DNA of 64,000 nt from Nonomuraea roseoviolacea subsp. carminata (GCF_024172185.1 NZ_JAMZEC010000001.1:7223001-7287000), one strand, 5' to 3'; positions 40,524 through 48,150 are shown, counted from the first letter of the stretch. Notes: generated by a model from the sequence alone, not told the origin. Numbers and translations: made by a program.

Positions 40524-41993
40524 GTGAGCACGCACACGCTGGCCCGCAGCGACGAGATCGTGGAGTTGATGCTGGAGGCGCCGCCTGGCCAGGTCATCAA
40601 GTACGACAAGGAAGCGCTCTGCTCCGCTCTCGGCGTCTCCGATGATCCGGCGCGCGTAGTTGTCGAGACGAGCGGCAGGCAGGCGATCGTCACCATCTAC
40701 CCGTCCAACCCGCTCGCGGTGATGCCGCCGCCGTCGCCGAGCGACATGCTGATGGACCGGTACGGGCGGATCGTGGTCGGCCGCCACCACAACGGCCGCC
40801 CGGCGCGCCGTCGGTTGTTCGACCCGCGTACCGGCTCGGCCGTGCGGGCGTTCGTCCTGGGTACGACCGGCGCCGGCAAGTCCCGGACGGTCCAGTACAC
40901 GCTCGCCTGCGAAAAGCGCAACCGCATCGTCTCCTGGTACGGCGACCTCAAGGGCGGCCAGAGCGCCCCTGAATCTGAGGGCCAGGTCGACTGGCGCGCC
41001 ACCAGCCAGGAGGAGGTCGTCCTGATGCTGCGGTCGGCGGTCGCCGTCGCCCAAGCACGGCAGCGCCGGTACGCCGCGCTGGGCCGCAACGCCTTCCTGA
41101 TCGGCGACCCGGACCCGCTGATGTCGGTGCGGCTCGATGAGGCCAACCGCGGGCTGGAGCGCGGCGCCCCCTACCGGGACGAGATGACGTATTGGATCAA
41201 GGAGTTGGGCCGGACCGGGCGCAGCGTCGGCGTCGGCATCGAGTTGGACGCCCAGGCCAGCCATCTGGAGGAGCTCGGTGGCAGCGACACGTTGAGGGCG
41301 ATGCTCAAGGAGGGCGAGATCGTCCTGCTGCGCTGGTCGTCGTCGATGATGGCCCAGCTCGTCGCGGACGGCCTGCTGTCCGCGACCCAGTCGTTGCCGC
41401 CGATCCCCAAGCAGTTCAAGCCCGTCCAGCTGCGCAGCCAGTTCGACCTGGTCGGCGACGACGATGACGACTTCTGCGACACCCAGGGAACCGCCTACCT
41501 GCTGTCCGGTGCGACTCCCACCAGCATGATGCGGCACTGGCGGATCGGCTCCATCGCCCCGCTGCCCGGTCTCGATCCCGAGATCCAGGCCCTCTACGGG
41601 CCCGGTGAGCCGGCTCGCCTGGAGGAAGCCTCGTGGGAGGCGGCCGGCGCGGCGTACGCCGCCCGCCACGACCAGGCGGACATGGCGGCGCTGTGTGCCG
41701 AGTTGCGTGAGGAGCTCTCGCAGAAGGGTCGTGGGCAGGCTGGTCACGGCGTTGACGACGAACCGGACGCCGGGGGCCGGAGAAAGCCCCGCCTCCTTGT
41801 CGACCGTGTCGTGGCTGCCCTGGCCGGCGCTGGCGAGCCGATGAGCGTCGAGGAAGTCCTGGCCTCTGTCAATGCCGACGGTGGCCGCCAGGTCAAGTCG
41901 GCCAACTCCGTCCGGAACGCCCTCCGTGACCTCGTCACCGCTGACGACGTCGCCCGCGCGGGGCACGGCATGTACGTCCTGCAGAACGCCTGA
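40524..41993 (+). CDS. FtsK/SpoIIIE-TraB-type DNA translocase ATPase
   Basis: A 489-aa ATPase predicted to move double-stranded DNA between hyphae, as TraB does in Streptomyces conjugation. Walker A is GTTGAGKS (113-120), followed by DLKGGQ (141-146). Walker B is SVRLDEAN (Asp205, Glu206), then RTGRSVGVGIELDAQASHLEEL. Residues about 420-489 form a winged helix (LLVDRVVAALAGAGEPMSVE, VRNALRDLVTADDVARAGHG), matching the place of the DNA-recognition domain of FtsK and TraB. GTG 40524 follows AGGAGG. Phage packaging terminases are not of this type. Confidence 0.87.
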   Translation: MSTHTLARSDEIVELMLEAPPGQVIKYDKEALCSALGVSDDPARVVVETSGRQAIVTIYPSNPLAVMPPPSPSDMLMDRYGRIVVGRHHNGRPARRRLFDPRTGSAVRAFVLGTTGAGKSRTVQYTLACEKRNRIVSWYGDLKGGQSAPESEGQVDWRATSQEEVVLMLRSAVAVAQARQRRYAALGRNAFLIGDPDPLMSVRLDEANRGLERGAPYRDEMTYWIKELGRTGRSVGVGIELDAQASHLEELGGSDTLRAMLKEGEIVLLRWSSSMMAQLVADGLLSATQSLPPIPKQFKPVQLRSQFDLVGDDDDDFCDTQGTAYLLSGATPTSMMRHWRIGSIAPLPGLDPEIQALYGPGEPARLEEASWEAAGAAYAARHDQADMAALCAELREELSQKGRGQAGHGVDDEPDAGGRRKPRLLVDRVVAALAGAGEPMSVEEVLASVNADGGRQVKSANSVRNALRDLVTADDVARAGHGMYVLQNA

Positions 41994-42023
41994 CCGGTTA
42001 CCCAACTCGAAAGGAAGATCGCC

Positions 42024-42338
42024 ATGATGTCCGATCCCCCCACCACACGGGCGGACCACGCCCGCGCCGAGATGTGCCTCACCGTCGCCGCGGCCATCCT
42101 CGGCATGTTCGCCCTCACCCAGCGCTCCGCCGTCACCTGGGTCCTGTTCAAGGCTGGCGTGCCCGCGCCGTGGCTGTCGCCGTGGGTGTGGCTCCCGCCG
42201 CTCACGGTCTCCGCCGCCTGCTTCCACGTCGCCTGGCGCCTGATGCGGCACGGCACGGTGCCCGCCGTCTCGGCGCTCGTCGCGTTCGCTGGCTGGGCCA
42301 TGATCCTCCTCGTCGAGGTCGCCTGGTGGGTCCGGTGA
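42024..42338 (+). CDS. Small membrane protein of the transfer operon
   Basis: A 104-aa product, ATG 42024 preceded by GAAAGGAAGATCGCC. It has three hydrophobic segments (MCLTVAAAILGMFALTQRSA, LSPWVWLPPLTVSAACFHVA, VSALVAFAGWAMILLVEVAW). It has the size and topology of the small Spd-type membrane proteins of conjugative operons, but no specific family is recognised. Confidence 0.7.
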   Translation: MMSDPPTTRADHARAEMCLTVAAAILGMFALTQRSAVTWVLFKAGVPAPWLSPWVWLPPLTVSAACFHVAWRLMRHGTVPAVSALVAFAGWAMILLVEVAWWVR

Positions 42339-42423
42339 CCGGAGCGGCGTTGCGGATGCCCGCCCGGCGTCACGTCGGGCGCGCGTCCGGAGCAGCCAGC
42401 TCCGCCACCGGAAGGAGCCCAGT

Positions 42424-42552
42424 GTGACCAGCAACGCCCGCGAGTTCGACGTGATGGACATGCGCGCAGCCGAGGCGATCGCCCGCGCGAGTGGGTGCGC
42501 CGTCGAGGAGGCGCTCGGGTACATCGCGGACGGAGAAACCCCATGTCACTGA
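42424..42552 (+). CDS. Small hypothetical protein (42 aa)
   Basis: Short gene from GTG 42424 with AAGGAG six bases upstream. The product contains DVMDMRAAEAIARASGCAVE and ends GYIADGETPCH. It overlaps the start of the next gene by ten bases in another frame. Ribosome site and packing support it; function unknown. Confidence 0.6.
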   Translation: MTSNAREFDVMDMRAAEAIARASGCAVEEALGYIADGETPCH

Positions 42553-43148
42553 TCCACGACCTCGAGCGGGTACGGGGAACTGGCTGCGTCGAGCGCATGA
42601 TGGCGCTCGCCAGTGAGCTCGGGCTCACCGCGGCCGATGTCGTCCACATGCCGCACCAGATCGCGGCCGAAATCGCCGAGGGCTGCATCTGGTACGAGGA
42701 CGCGCACGGCCTCGGCCACAAGCGGGACTGGCACGAGCACTTCCGGTACGGGGCCGACGTCGCCACCGCCGCCGGACTGGAGGGCATCGTCGCCTACCTC
42801 CTGACCCAGTTCTGGGAGGAGAGCGTCGCGGCGATCCTGCGCCGCCCGGACCGCACCGCCCACCTCACCCCGGAGGAGGTGGCGCAGCGTACACGGTTGA
42901 AGCTGTGGGCGGACGCCACCTTCGGACGCTGGGTCGGAGGGCCCGCGACAACCAGCCTGCGAGGCTGGCAGCAGAGCCTCCACGTACGAGAGCCCCGGCC
43001 GTCTCCCCAACGGCCGGGGCTCTCTCATGTCCGGTCCAGGTCGGCTCACCTGCGGGCAGGGGCCGCCGGACACCTGGCTCCCGCGGGGCGCAACGGTGGC
43101 CACCCCGGCTCCGCGAGAGCCAGGCTGCCTATCGGGCGCGGCCTGTGA
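42543..43148 (+). CDS. Hypothetical protein whose 3' end runs through a terminator
   Basis: Frame of 201 aa from ATG 42543. The first 145 residues look real: HDLERVRGTGCVERMMALAS, LTAADVVHMPHQIAAEIAEG, ADVATAAGLEGIVAYLLTQF, LTPEEVAQRTRLKLWADATF. The remaining residues are Arg/Pro/Gly-rich and encoded across a perfect 14-bp hairpin and beyond, so they may be read-through rather than native protein. No stop codon occurs in frame before the hairpin. No family recognised. Confidence 0.6.
   Translation: MSLIHDLERVRGTGCVERMMALASELGLTAADVVHMPHQIAAEIAEGCIWYEDAHGLGHKRDWHEHFRYGADVATAAGLEGIVAYLLTQFWEESVAAILRRPDRTAHLTPEEVAQRTRLKLWADATFGRWVGGPATTSLRGWQQSLHVREPRPSPQRPGLSHVRSRSAHLRAGAAGHLAPAGRNGGHPGSARARLPIGRGL
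42988..43024 (+). terminator. Strong hairpin ending the plus-strand operon
   Basis: Perfect 14-bp stem (42988-43001 with 43011-43024; arm GAGAGCCCCGGCCG) with a 9-base loop. It lies in the 3' part of the last plus-strand frame, 124 bases before its stop. Confidence 0.8.
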
Positions 43149-43452
43149 GGATGCGCAGCCACACGTCGTCAGCCTGCGGGCGCGACCACGGGCCCGCGTA
43201 GTGGCTGATCATCGAGTCGCCCTGCACAAGCCGGTGAATCTGGTAGGCGCCGCTGCACGACACCAGCTCGTACGTCACTGCCAGGCACGAGCACGTGTAC
43301 TGCAGCACGCGGTACGGGCCGACCGGTTCCCTTTGCCACGGGATCTGCTTGCAGCCGGCCAACGGACGGCCGGGGTGCGGGGAGATGCCGGGGCACTCGA
43401 AATCGTCGCTGCTCGCCGAGGTCCGGCCGCTGTCGGGCCAATACACCGTCAT
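43129..43452 (-). CDS. Small cysteine-containing hypothetical protein
   Basis: A 107-aa product from ATG 43452, whose ATG overlaps the stop of the preceding minus-strand gene. It contains five Cys (FECPGI, AGCKQ, YTCSCLAVTYELVSCSGAYQ), which suggests a metal site or disulfides, and a C-terminal SHYAGPWSRPQADDVWLRIL. No family recognised. It converges with the plus-strand operon and overlaps its last frame by 20 bases. Confidence 0.65.
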   Translation of the reverse strand: MTVYWPDSGRTSASSDDFECPGISPHPGRPLAGCKQIPWQREPVGPYRVLQYTCSCLAVTYELVSCSGAYQIHRLVQGDSMISHYAGPWSRPQADDVWLRILTGRAR

Positions 43453-43691
43453 GGCATGTCCCCGGCGGTGAAGGGGATCTCCTTGCCGATGGCGGCCGAG
43501 ACGCGCAGGACCATGCCCTTCATCTCGGCGTCCTGCACGGTGGTCGCGGTCTCGGTGTCGCCGGTCCGCTTGTGCCGGACCCGGATGGTGCCGTCGTCGT
43601 CGCGGCTGGTGTCGCATTCGGGGATCTCGGGGATCTCGGGGAGCGGCGTCGAGGGGTTGTCCTCGGCGTGGCCGCTCGTAAACTCGGCCAT
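43449..43691 (-). CDS. Small acidic hypothetical protein
   Basis: An 80-aa product from ATG 43691 with GGAGG eight bases upstream (an ATG at 43760 is in frame but lacks a ribosome site). The N-terminal half is Pro/Glu-rich (TPLPEIPEIPECDTS), the rest TIRVRHKRTGDTETATTVQD and VLRVSAAIGKEI. It is coupled to the following gene. Expressed divergently from the GntR-like gene across the palindromic region near 43800. Confidence 0.6.
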   Translation of the reverse strand: MAEFTSGHAEDNPSTPLPEIPEIPECDTSRDDDGTIRVRHKRTGDTETATTVQDAEMKGMVLRVSAAIGKEIPFTAGDMP

Positions 43692-43789
43692 AGGTCGCAC
43701 CTCCACCGTGCGATCGTCTGGGCCCGCTGGCGTGTCCGCGCCGGTCGGGCCCACATTCATGTGCGGCTGGTGACCGTCATGCTACGTCG

Positions 43790-43829
43790 CTTCACCATAC
43801 TTCACCATGGTGAGACATGAGGAAGTATG
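43790..43829. promoter_or_regulatory. Compound operator upstream of the small GntR regulator
   Basis: Direct repeat CTTCACCAT(A/G) at 43790-43799 and 43800-43809, 12-bp palindrome TCACCATGGTGA at 43802-43813, and 8-bp inverted repeat CATACTTC/GAAGTATG (43796-43803 with 43822-43829). It sits about 40 bases before the GntR-like gene and 100 bases before the divergent gene, as expected for an autoregulated switch. Confidence 0.65.
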
Positions 43830-43870
43830 GGTATCCGCAGGTCAGTAGGGGTGCCTAGCGTGAAACCGTG

Positions 43871-44122
43871 ATGATCGAATGGCGGTTGAATGCCCCACGC
43901 TGGGTGCAGATCGCGGAGATCCTCAAAGCGAGGATCGCTGACGGCACCTACCCGGTGGACTCGCCGCTGCCGAGCGAACATCAACTGGTGCAGGAGTTCG
44001 GTGTCGCCCGCGGGACCGCGCGCAAGGTGCTGGTCCGGCTGCGGGAGGAGGGCGTCGCCTACGCGGTGCGCGGTTTGGGGACGTTCGTGGCCGCGCCGAA
44101 GCCGAAGCCCACGTCAGAGTAG
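43871..44122 (+). CDS. Minimal GntR-type regulator
   Basis: An 83-aa protein made of little more than a GntR winged helix: WVQIAEILKARIADGTYPVD, LPSEHQLVQEFGVARGTARK, VRLREEGVAYAVRGLGTFVA. The effector domain is missing entirely. Start ATG 43871 (or GTG 43868) has no ribosome site, so a leaderless or short-leader transcript is likely. It is the second GntR-type regulator of the element and faces its own compound operator. Confidence 0.82.
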   Translation: MIEWRLNAPRWVQIAEILKARIADGTYPVDSPLPSEHQLVQEFGVARGTARKVLVRLREEGVAYAVRGLGTFVAAPKPKPTSE

Positions 44123-44150
44123 CCGTCCCGGCTGGCGTACCCTGGCGGCC

Positions 44151-44375
44151 GTGAGCAGGTGGTACGGCCCCAACGGGATCGAGGTGGAGCGCATCCTGCT
44201 CGACCGCGGCCACGGGGCCCGCCAGGTGCTGCGCGTGACCCAGCGCGGTCCAATCCGCGACATCGTGCTCGCCTACGCGGAGACCGTGGACGAGGTCGGA
44301 AAGCTCGTCCCTCTCGCCGACTTGGTGGAGGTCTACCAGCTACCCGGGCGCCGAGAGTCGGCCAATGTCCCGTAA
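44151..44375 (+). CDS. Small hypothetical protein
   Basis: A 74-aa product from GTG 44151. TACCCT lies about seven bases upstream and no ribosome site is present, which fits a leaderless mRNA. The sequence is a compact alpha/beta unit: RWYGPNGIEVERILLDRGHG, ARQVLRVTQRGPIRDIVLAY, LVPLADLVEVYQLPG. Similar unnamed proteins are frequent in actinomycetes next to GntR-type genes. No function is known. Confidence 0.65.
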   Translation: MSRWYGPNGIEVERILLDRGHGARQVLRVTQRGPIRDIVLAYAETVDEVGKLVPLADLVEVYQLPGRRESANVP

Positions 44376-44378
44376 CGC

Positions 44379-44412
44379 CTGAAGCCCACCCCCTTGCGGA
44401 GGTGGGCTTCAG
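44379..44412. terminator. Hairpin between convergent small genes
   Basis: Perfect 12-bp stem CTGAAGCCCACC/GGTGGGCTTCAG with 10-base loop, directly after the stop at 44375. Confidence 0.85.
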
Positions 44413-44455
44413 TTCCAGGCAGCGGCACCCTATGGGACCTAGGCGGCGCCGGCGC

Positions 44456-44737
44456 TCATGCGCCAGCCCTGGCCGCCTTCCGCAGCGCCTTCTCGGCCCC
44501 GAGCGGGTCCGGCTGCTCGCCCCACCACGGCAGATCCCGCAGCGCGAAGAGGAGTCGCATCCGCTCGGCCCGCGCTTCGTGCCACGCCTGCCGCTGCTCG
44601 TCGCTGATCTCGGCCTCGCCGGCGACGATCGCGACCGAGGACGGCAGGCTGGCGACGATCTCATGGACACGGGCGTCCGCGGCGTCGTAGGCGCGCTGTG
44701 CTGCGATGACGTCGTCCGGTATCTCGATGTCGGCCAT
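44456..44737 (-). CDS. Small helical hypothetical protein
   Basis: A 93-aa product from ATG 44737 with GGGGGAA upstream. It is mainly helical: PDDVIAAQRAYDAADARVHE, EISDEQRQAWHEARAERMRL and a basic end EKALRKAARAGA. No family recognised. It converges on the 44379-44412 hairpin. Confidence 0.65.
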   Translation of the reverse strand: MADIEIPDDVIAAQRAYDAADARVHEIVASLPSSVAIVAGEAEISDEQRQAWHEARAERMRLLFALRDLPWWGEQPDPLGAEKALRKAARAGA

Positions 44738-44844
44738 GACATTTCCCCCAGGTGGTGCGCGGCGTGGCGATTCTACGCGCACCCAGAGCGGTGGCCTGCG
44801 CCGACATGCGGCGGACGATCATCCCGTCGGGCCACGATGGCGGG

Positions 44845-45012
44845 ATGAGCGACGAGCACATGCTGCCGAGCGAAGACCCGGACCTGGCCGAGGTGTGGAA
44901 GCAGATGACGCCGACGGAACGACTGCAGTACCAGCTCGCCGAGGGCGAGCCGGTGCCGGAGGAACTGCGGGAGCGGGTGCGCCGCGCGTATCGGGAGCGA
45001 CGCGGCGACTGA
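44845..45012 (+). CDS. Small acidic protein (55 aa)
   Basis: Product from ATG 44845: DPDLAEVWKQMTPTERLQYQ, EGEPVPEELRERVRRAYRER. No ribosome site; CACGAT about seven bases upstream may be a -10, suggesting a leaderless transcript. Charged and helical, of a kind seen often in actinomycete elements, function unknown. Confidence 0.55.
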   Translation: MSDEHMLPSEDPDLAEVWKQMTPTERLQYQLAEGEPVPEELRERVRRAYRERRGD

Positions 45013-45045
45013 CCACCGGGCAAAAAGCGCCGGACAAGTAACCAT

Positions 45046-45849
45046 GTGACGACATACCGTAGCCCGGTGAGTCAGGCAAACCTGGATTTCCTCGCGCACC
45101 TCTTCGATGTCGTGGAGTCACTCACCGAGCGCGCCGACCAGCAGATCAGCTTCGGGCTGGACGAGGTTGGTCCGACCAGCTCGCTGGCGCAGGACGACGT
45201 CGGCATGGACGGGTTCAAGGTCTCCATCATGGTGATGAGCTCCATCGGAAGCGCCCTCGATCATGCGATCACTCTTCGCTCCCTCGTCACAAAGGCCGGA
45301 GAGGTCACCAACGCCGCGCCGTGGACACTGCTGCGCGGGGTGATCGAACCGAGTTCCCTCGCCGTGTGGATCCTCGACGCCACCAGTCGGGTACATCGTC
45401 AGGAACGAGCGCTGCGAGTGTGGCGCCACGACATGCATGAGCGCTCCAACTGGGAAAAGGACACCGGCTTCGTCCCCACTCCGCCCGGCAAGAAGGCCAC
45501 GGATCGCATGAAGCAGATCGACGAGATCGTCCAGCGGTTGGGGCTCCGCCCCCAGCAGGTCGCACAGAAGCTGTACTACTCCCACACTGTGCGCGACGCT
45601 GGCGAGGCGGCGGGGATGCCGGGCGCCGCGGCGCGGGCCCGGTGGCGCGAATGCTCCGGGTTCGCCCACGGGCGGAACTGGTCCTCGATGAGGCTCAGCC
45701 AGCCCATCGCCGCGACACGACTGCGCGACCGTGACGGCGCGATGGTCGCCCTGACGCTGAACGAGACGCACTTGGAGGGCGTGGCTGATCTGGCGACGAC
45801 CTTGCTCAACAAGGCGCTGAGCGACTACGCCGACGCCGCCAACGGATAA
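45046..45849 (+). CDS. Hypothetical protein, possible lysogeny cargo
   Basis: A 267-aa product from GTG 45046 (GTG 45067 also possible; no ribosome site before either). It is predominantly helical: NLDFLAHLFDVVESLTERAD, FKVSIMVMSSIGSALDHAIT, LRGVIEPSSLAVWILDATSR, ARWRECSGFAHGRNWSSMRL. No characterised family is recognised. Plus-strand transcription alone between the lysis genes and the switch region, with its own terminator, fits a gene expressed in the lysogen, for instance for host or phage defence; this is inference from position. Confidence 0.7.
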   Translation: MTTYRSPVSQANLDFLAHLFDVVESLTERADQQISFGLDEVGPTSSLAQDDVGMDGFKVSIMVMSSIGSALDHAITLRSLVTKAGEVTNAAPWTLLRGVIEPSSLAVWILDATSRVHRQERALRVWRHDMHERSNWEKDTGFVPTPPGKKATDRMKQIDEIVQRLGLRPQQVAQKLYYSHTVRDAGEAAGMPGAAARARWRECSGFAHGRNWSSMRLSQPIAATRLRDRDGAMVALTLNETHLEGVADLATTLLNKALSDYADAANG

Positions 45850-45870
45850 CCCCACCAGCCACAACGAAGC

Positions 45871-45905
45871 AGCCCCCGCCACCCCGCGAAGGGGTGGCGG
45901 GGGCT
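45871..45905. terminator. Strong hairpin between convergent units
   Basis: Perfect 15-bp stem (45871-45885 with 45891-45905; arm AGCCCCCGCCACCCC) with loop GCGAA. It separates the plus-strand gene at 45046 from the minus-strand late operon and probably ends both. Confidence 0.9.
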
Positions 45906-45947
45906 CTCGTACGCCCGGGCTGGGTGGGCGCCAGCGCGGGCGAGCTC

Positions 45948-46313
45948 TCAGGCGTGGACGCCCGGCGGGTACGACGACGTGGACGGCGCCGGCGACACGT
46001 TGGCCCGCAGCAGCAGACCGAGCACCGCTGACACGAGCAGCACGAACGCGCCCGACTGCTGCTCCGTCAACGGCAGCCCGAACGACGCCAGGCCAGCCAG
46101 GATCGTGGACAGGGCGCCGGTCAGCGCCGACACCACCCACGGCCGGGTGAGCACGGCGACGACCAGCGCGACCACGCCGGACGCGATCGTCATCACCCAG
46201 CCGGCGGACTCCTCGGTGAGGCCGACGGCGGGGATGGTGACCAGGAACGCGACCGCCGCGTTGATCACGTACAGGATGACGGCGGGCTCCTGCCCGAAAA
46301 TCTTGACCTGCAT
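45948..46313 (-). CDS. Holin-like membrane protein
   Basis: A 121-aa protein with three hydrophobic segments (VILYVINAAVAFLVTIPAVG, AGWVMTIASGVVALVVAVLT, SGAFVLLVSAVLGLLLRANV) and a Ser/Pro tail. Size, topology and position directly after the endolysin fit a holin that opens the membrane for the lysin. GAGGAGG lies five bases before ATG 46313. It is the last gene of the minus-strand late operon. Confidence 0.75.
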   Translation of the reverse strand: MQVKIFGQEPAVILYVINAAVAFLVTIPAVGLTEESAGWVMTIASGVVALVVAVLTRPWVVSALTGALSTILAGLASFGLPLTEQQSGAFVLLVSAVLGLLLRANVSPAPSTSSYPPGVHA

Positions 46314-46414
46314 GGGCCCCTCCTCAGGGGATGCGCCGCCCCTCGCGCGGGGGCGGAAATCTGGAACCGAAGGCCCGTGCTGTCGTTGCAGGTACAGCCG
46401 GGCCAGATCGTCGA

Positions 46415-47203
46415 TCACGACTTCTCGGGTGGGCGCCACGACCACGTCATCGCCCACGTGTCCCGGTCCACCTCGCCGGTGGCGGGCAGCCCGGTCGCCT
46501 TCTGGAAGCCGCGGCACACCGTCCGCGACTGCGCGCCGTACCAGCCGTCCACGTCGATGCCCCAGCCGCGCGCGGCCATCTTGGCCTGCCACGTCTTCAC
46601 GTCGTCGCCACGCTGCATCGGCTCCGACACCTTGAGCGTGCGGCCGGGCCACTGCGGGACGCCGTCCTTCACCACAACCTTCGGCGGCTCCTCGGCGTCG
46701 CCGCGGACGAGCTCCATGAAGTGATCCCACGGGAACCCGCTGCCCGGGTCGGAGTGGTCGGTCTGCCCGAACGCCTTGCTGACGTCGACGTGCCCGCAGA
46801 TCCCCGCCTTGCCCGCCTTCACCTGCGCCACCGACAGGCGGCGCAGCGGCACATCCCAGCGGGCCGCGACCTGCCGCACCAGCGCCGCGGCGCGCCGGAG
46901 CATGGCCTCGTGCTCGTCGTCCCGCCAGCGGGCGCTGGAGCCCTTCTGCGGGTCGCACAGCTCGACGCCGATGCTCCCGGTGTTCGGCGGGGCGTGGTAG
47001 GCGACGACGTTCTCCCGCACCGAGGCGACGACCTCGCCCGGGTCGACCGTGTAGTGGGCGCTGCCGCCAGCGCCCGCCGACTGGAAGTAGCGGGCCACCG
47101 CCCGGGCGCCGCCTTCGACGCAGGGGGAGACAGTGGCGTGGATGACGATCCTGGTGACGCGGGTCTGGGTGCCGCCGTGCTTGGCGGCCGGCATGTACTT
47201 CAC
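46415..47203 (-). CDS. Endolysin: N-acetylmuramoyl-L-alanine amidase with peptidoglycan-binding domain
   Basis: A 262-aa lysin. Residues about 15-160 are an amidase_2/PGRP-type zinc domain: IVIHATVSPC (His22), SAHYTVDPGEVVASVRENVV, GSIGVELCDP, ICGHVDVSKA and HSDPGSGFPWDHF. Residues about 195-255 are a PG_binding_1 domain (GDDVKTWQAKMAARGWGIDV, FQKATGLPATGEVDRDTW). It should cut the stem peptide from muramic acid during lysis. GTG 47203 is the start, with AAGGAG five bases upstream. No signal peptide, so release depends on a holin. Confidence 0.93.
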   Translation of the reverse strand: MKYMPAAKHGGTQTRVTRIVIHATVSPCVEGGARAVARYFQSAGAGGSAHYTVDPGEVVASVRENVVAYHAPPNTGSIGVELCDPQKGSSARWRDDEHEAMLRRAAALVRQVAARWDVPLRRLSVAQVKAGKAGICGHVDVSKAFGQTDHSDPGSGFPWDHFMELVRGDAEEPPKVVVKDGVPQWPGRTLKVSEPMQRGDDVKTWQAKMAARGWGIDVDGWYGAQSRTVCRGFQKATGLPATGEVDRDTWAMTWSWRPPEKS

Positions 47204-47212
47204 GAGGGCTCC

Positions 47213-47779
47213 TTACTGTGGCTGGCAGGTGTAGGTGGCGGAGCCGGGGTCTGCGGGTGTGCACCGGTAGGTCACTCCGAGATAGGTGAAGGACCAGCCC
47301 GACGACGGCGGCCCAGGCTCACCCCGCGGACCCGGGTCGCCGTCCCGGCCGTCCTTGCCGTCTTGGCCGTCCGCCCCCGGCTCACCGGGTTCTCCGCGCG
47401 GCCCTGGAGGGCCCGTGACGGCCGGTCCCGGATCGCCCTTGGGCCCGGGGCTGCCCTGCGGCCCGGCCGGCCCAGGCGGCCCCGTAGGCCCCCTCTCGCC
47501 GTCGCGGCCGTCTTCGCCGTCACGGCCCCGGGCGCCCGCCGTACCTGTCGGCCCGGGCGCTCCGCGCTCGCCGCGCGGCCCCGGCGACGGTGAGACGAGC
47601 GGCACCCCGCCGAGCTTCTCGACCTGATCGGACAGCACCGCCCGATCGTCCTCGGCCTGCCGCACCCGGTCGCCGAGCGCGTGGATCTGCATCGACACCA
47701 CCACCGCGAGTGCGGACAGCGTGGCGCCGGCGGCGAGCAGCAGCCAGTTCAACCGGATCCTGCGTACGTGCGCGCCCAT
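47213..47779 (-). CDS. Membrane-anchored collagen-like protein in the lysis cassette
   Basis: A 188-aa protein. The N-terminus has a basic stretch and one membrane segment ([19 protein letters not shown]), then a short coiled coil ([20 protein letters not shown]). From about residue 65 there are 18 uninterrupted Gly-X-Y triplets, a two-residue break (VT) and 12 more triplets. It ends with a small domain holding two Cys ([15 protein letters not shown]). Most of the chain should face outside the membrane. ATG 47779 overlaps the upstream stop. Collagen-like repeats are usual in phage fibres; a membrane-anchored one between endolysin and coiled-coil protein is unusual. Confidence 0.85.
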   Translation of the reverse strand: MGAHVRRIRLNWLLLAAGATLSALAVVVSMQIHALGDRVRQAEDDRAVLSDQVEKLGGVPLVSPSPGPRGERGAPGPTGTAGARGRDGEDGRDGERGPTGPPGPAGPQGSPGPKGDPGPAVTGPPGPRGEPGEPGADGQDGKDGRDGDPGPRGEPGPPSSGWSFTYLGVTYRCTPADPGSATYTCQPQ

Positions 47780-48099
47780 CACGCCCCCCGCAGGGCGATC
47801 CAGATTTGCACCACGATGCCGAGCAGCACGAGCACCGCCGGCAACACGCCGGCGTACACGGCCTGCCGCATGTTGCTGCCGCGCCGCTCCGCCGCGGCGT
47901 CGATCGCCGCCTTCAACGCCTTCACGTCCTCGGCCAAGACGCGCTGCACATCGGCGACGTCCTTCTCGACCTCGACGAAGCGGCGCTCGATGAGGCGCTG
48001 CTCGGCGGTGTACTCGGTGCGGGTGACCAGCTGGGCGTACATGGCGGTCACTCCGTCAAGCCGGCGGGAGAGCTCGCCCGGGGAAGGGGCATCCGTCAC
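47779..48099 (-). CDS. Coiled-coil protein with C-terminal membrane segment
   Basis: A 106-aa product from GTG 48099, GAGGAG four bases upstream. A long heptad-like helix ([20 protein letters not shown]) is followed by one membrane segment ([20 protein letters not shown]). This tail-anchored layout is common among small proteins near phage holins and may be a second lysis protein. ATGA-type overlap couples it to the collagen-like gene. Confidence 0.7.
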   Translation of the reverse strand: MTDAPSPGELSRRLDGVTAMYAQLVTRTEYTAEQRLIERRFVEVEKDVADVQRVLAEDVKALKAAIDAAAERRGSNMRQAVYAGVLPAVLVLLGIVVQIWIALRGA

Positions 48100-48129
48100 G
48101 TCACTCCTCGCCGTGGATCAGGGGAAGGG

Positions 48130-48150
48130 GGGTGCCGCCCGCCGGCACCC
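48130..48150. terminator. Hairpin between lysis genes and the plus-strand gene
   Basis: Perfect 8-bp stem GGGTGCCG/CGGCACCC with 5-base loop, upstream of the minus-strand lysis genes and of the plus-strand promoter. It could limit leftward late transcription; weak evidence. Confidence 0.4.

Noticed and set aside
42905-43201. Alternative plus-strand frame over the end of the transfer operon
   Set aside because: It has no ribosome site, is Arg/Pro-rich and spans the terminator hairpin and the convergent gene.
33772-44884. Isolated GACCCGGA octamers, the known TraB recognition motif of some Streptomyces plasmids
   Set aside because: Only scattered single copies inside coding sequence (for example near 33772, 37629, 41106 and 44876). 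They encode common Asp-Pro codons, and no cluster of repeats as in clt was seen.
43000-46000. Search for a second tRNA-Val 3' end as an internal element boundary
   Set aside because: No matching stretch was found by eye. The search was not exhaustive, so it supports but does not prove a single element.
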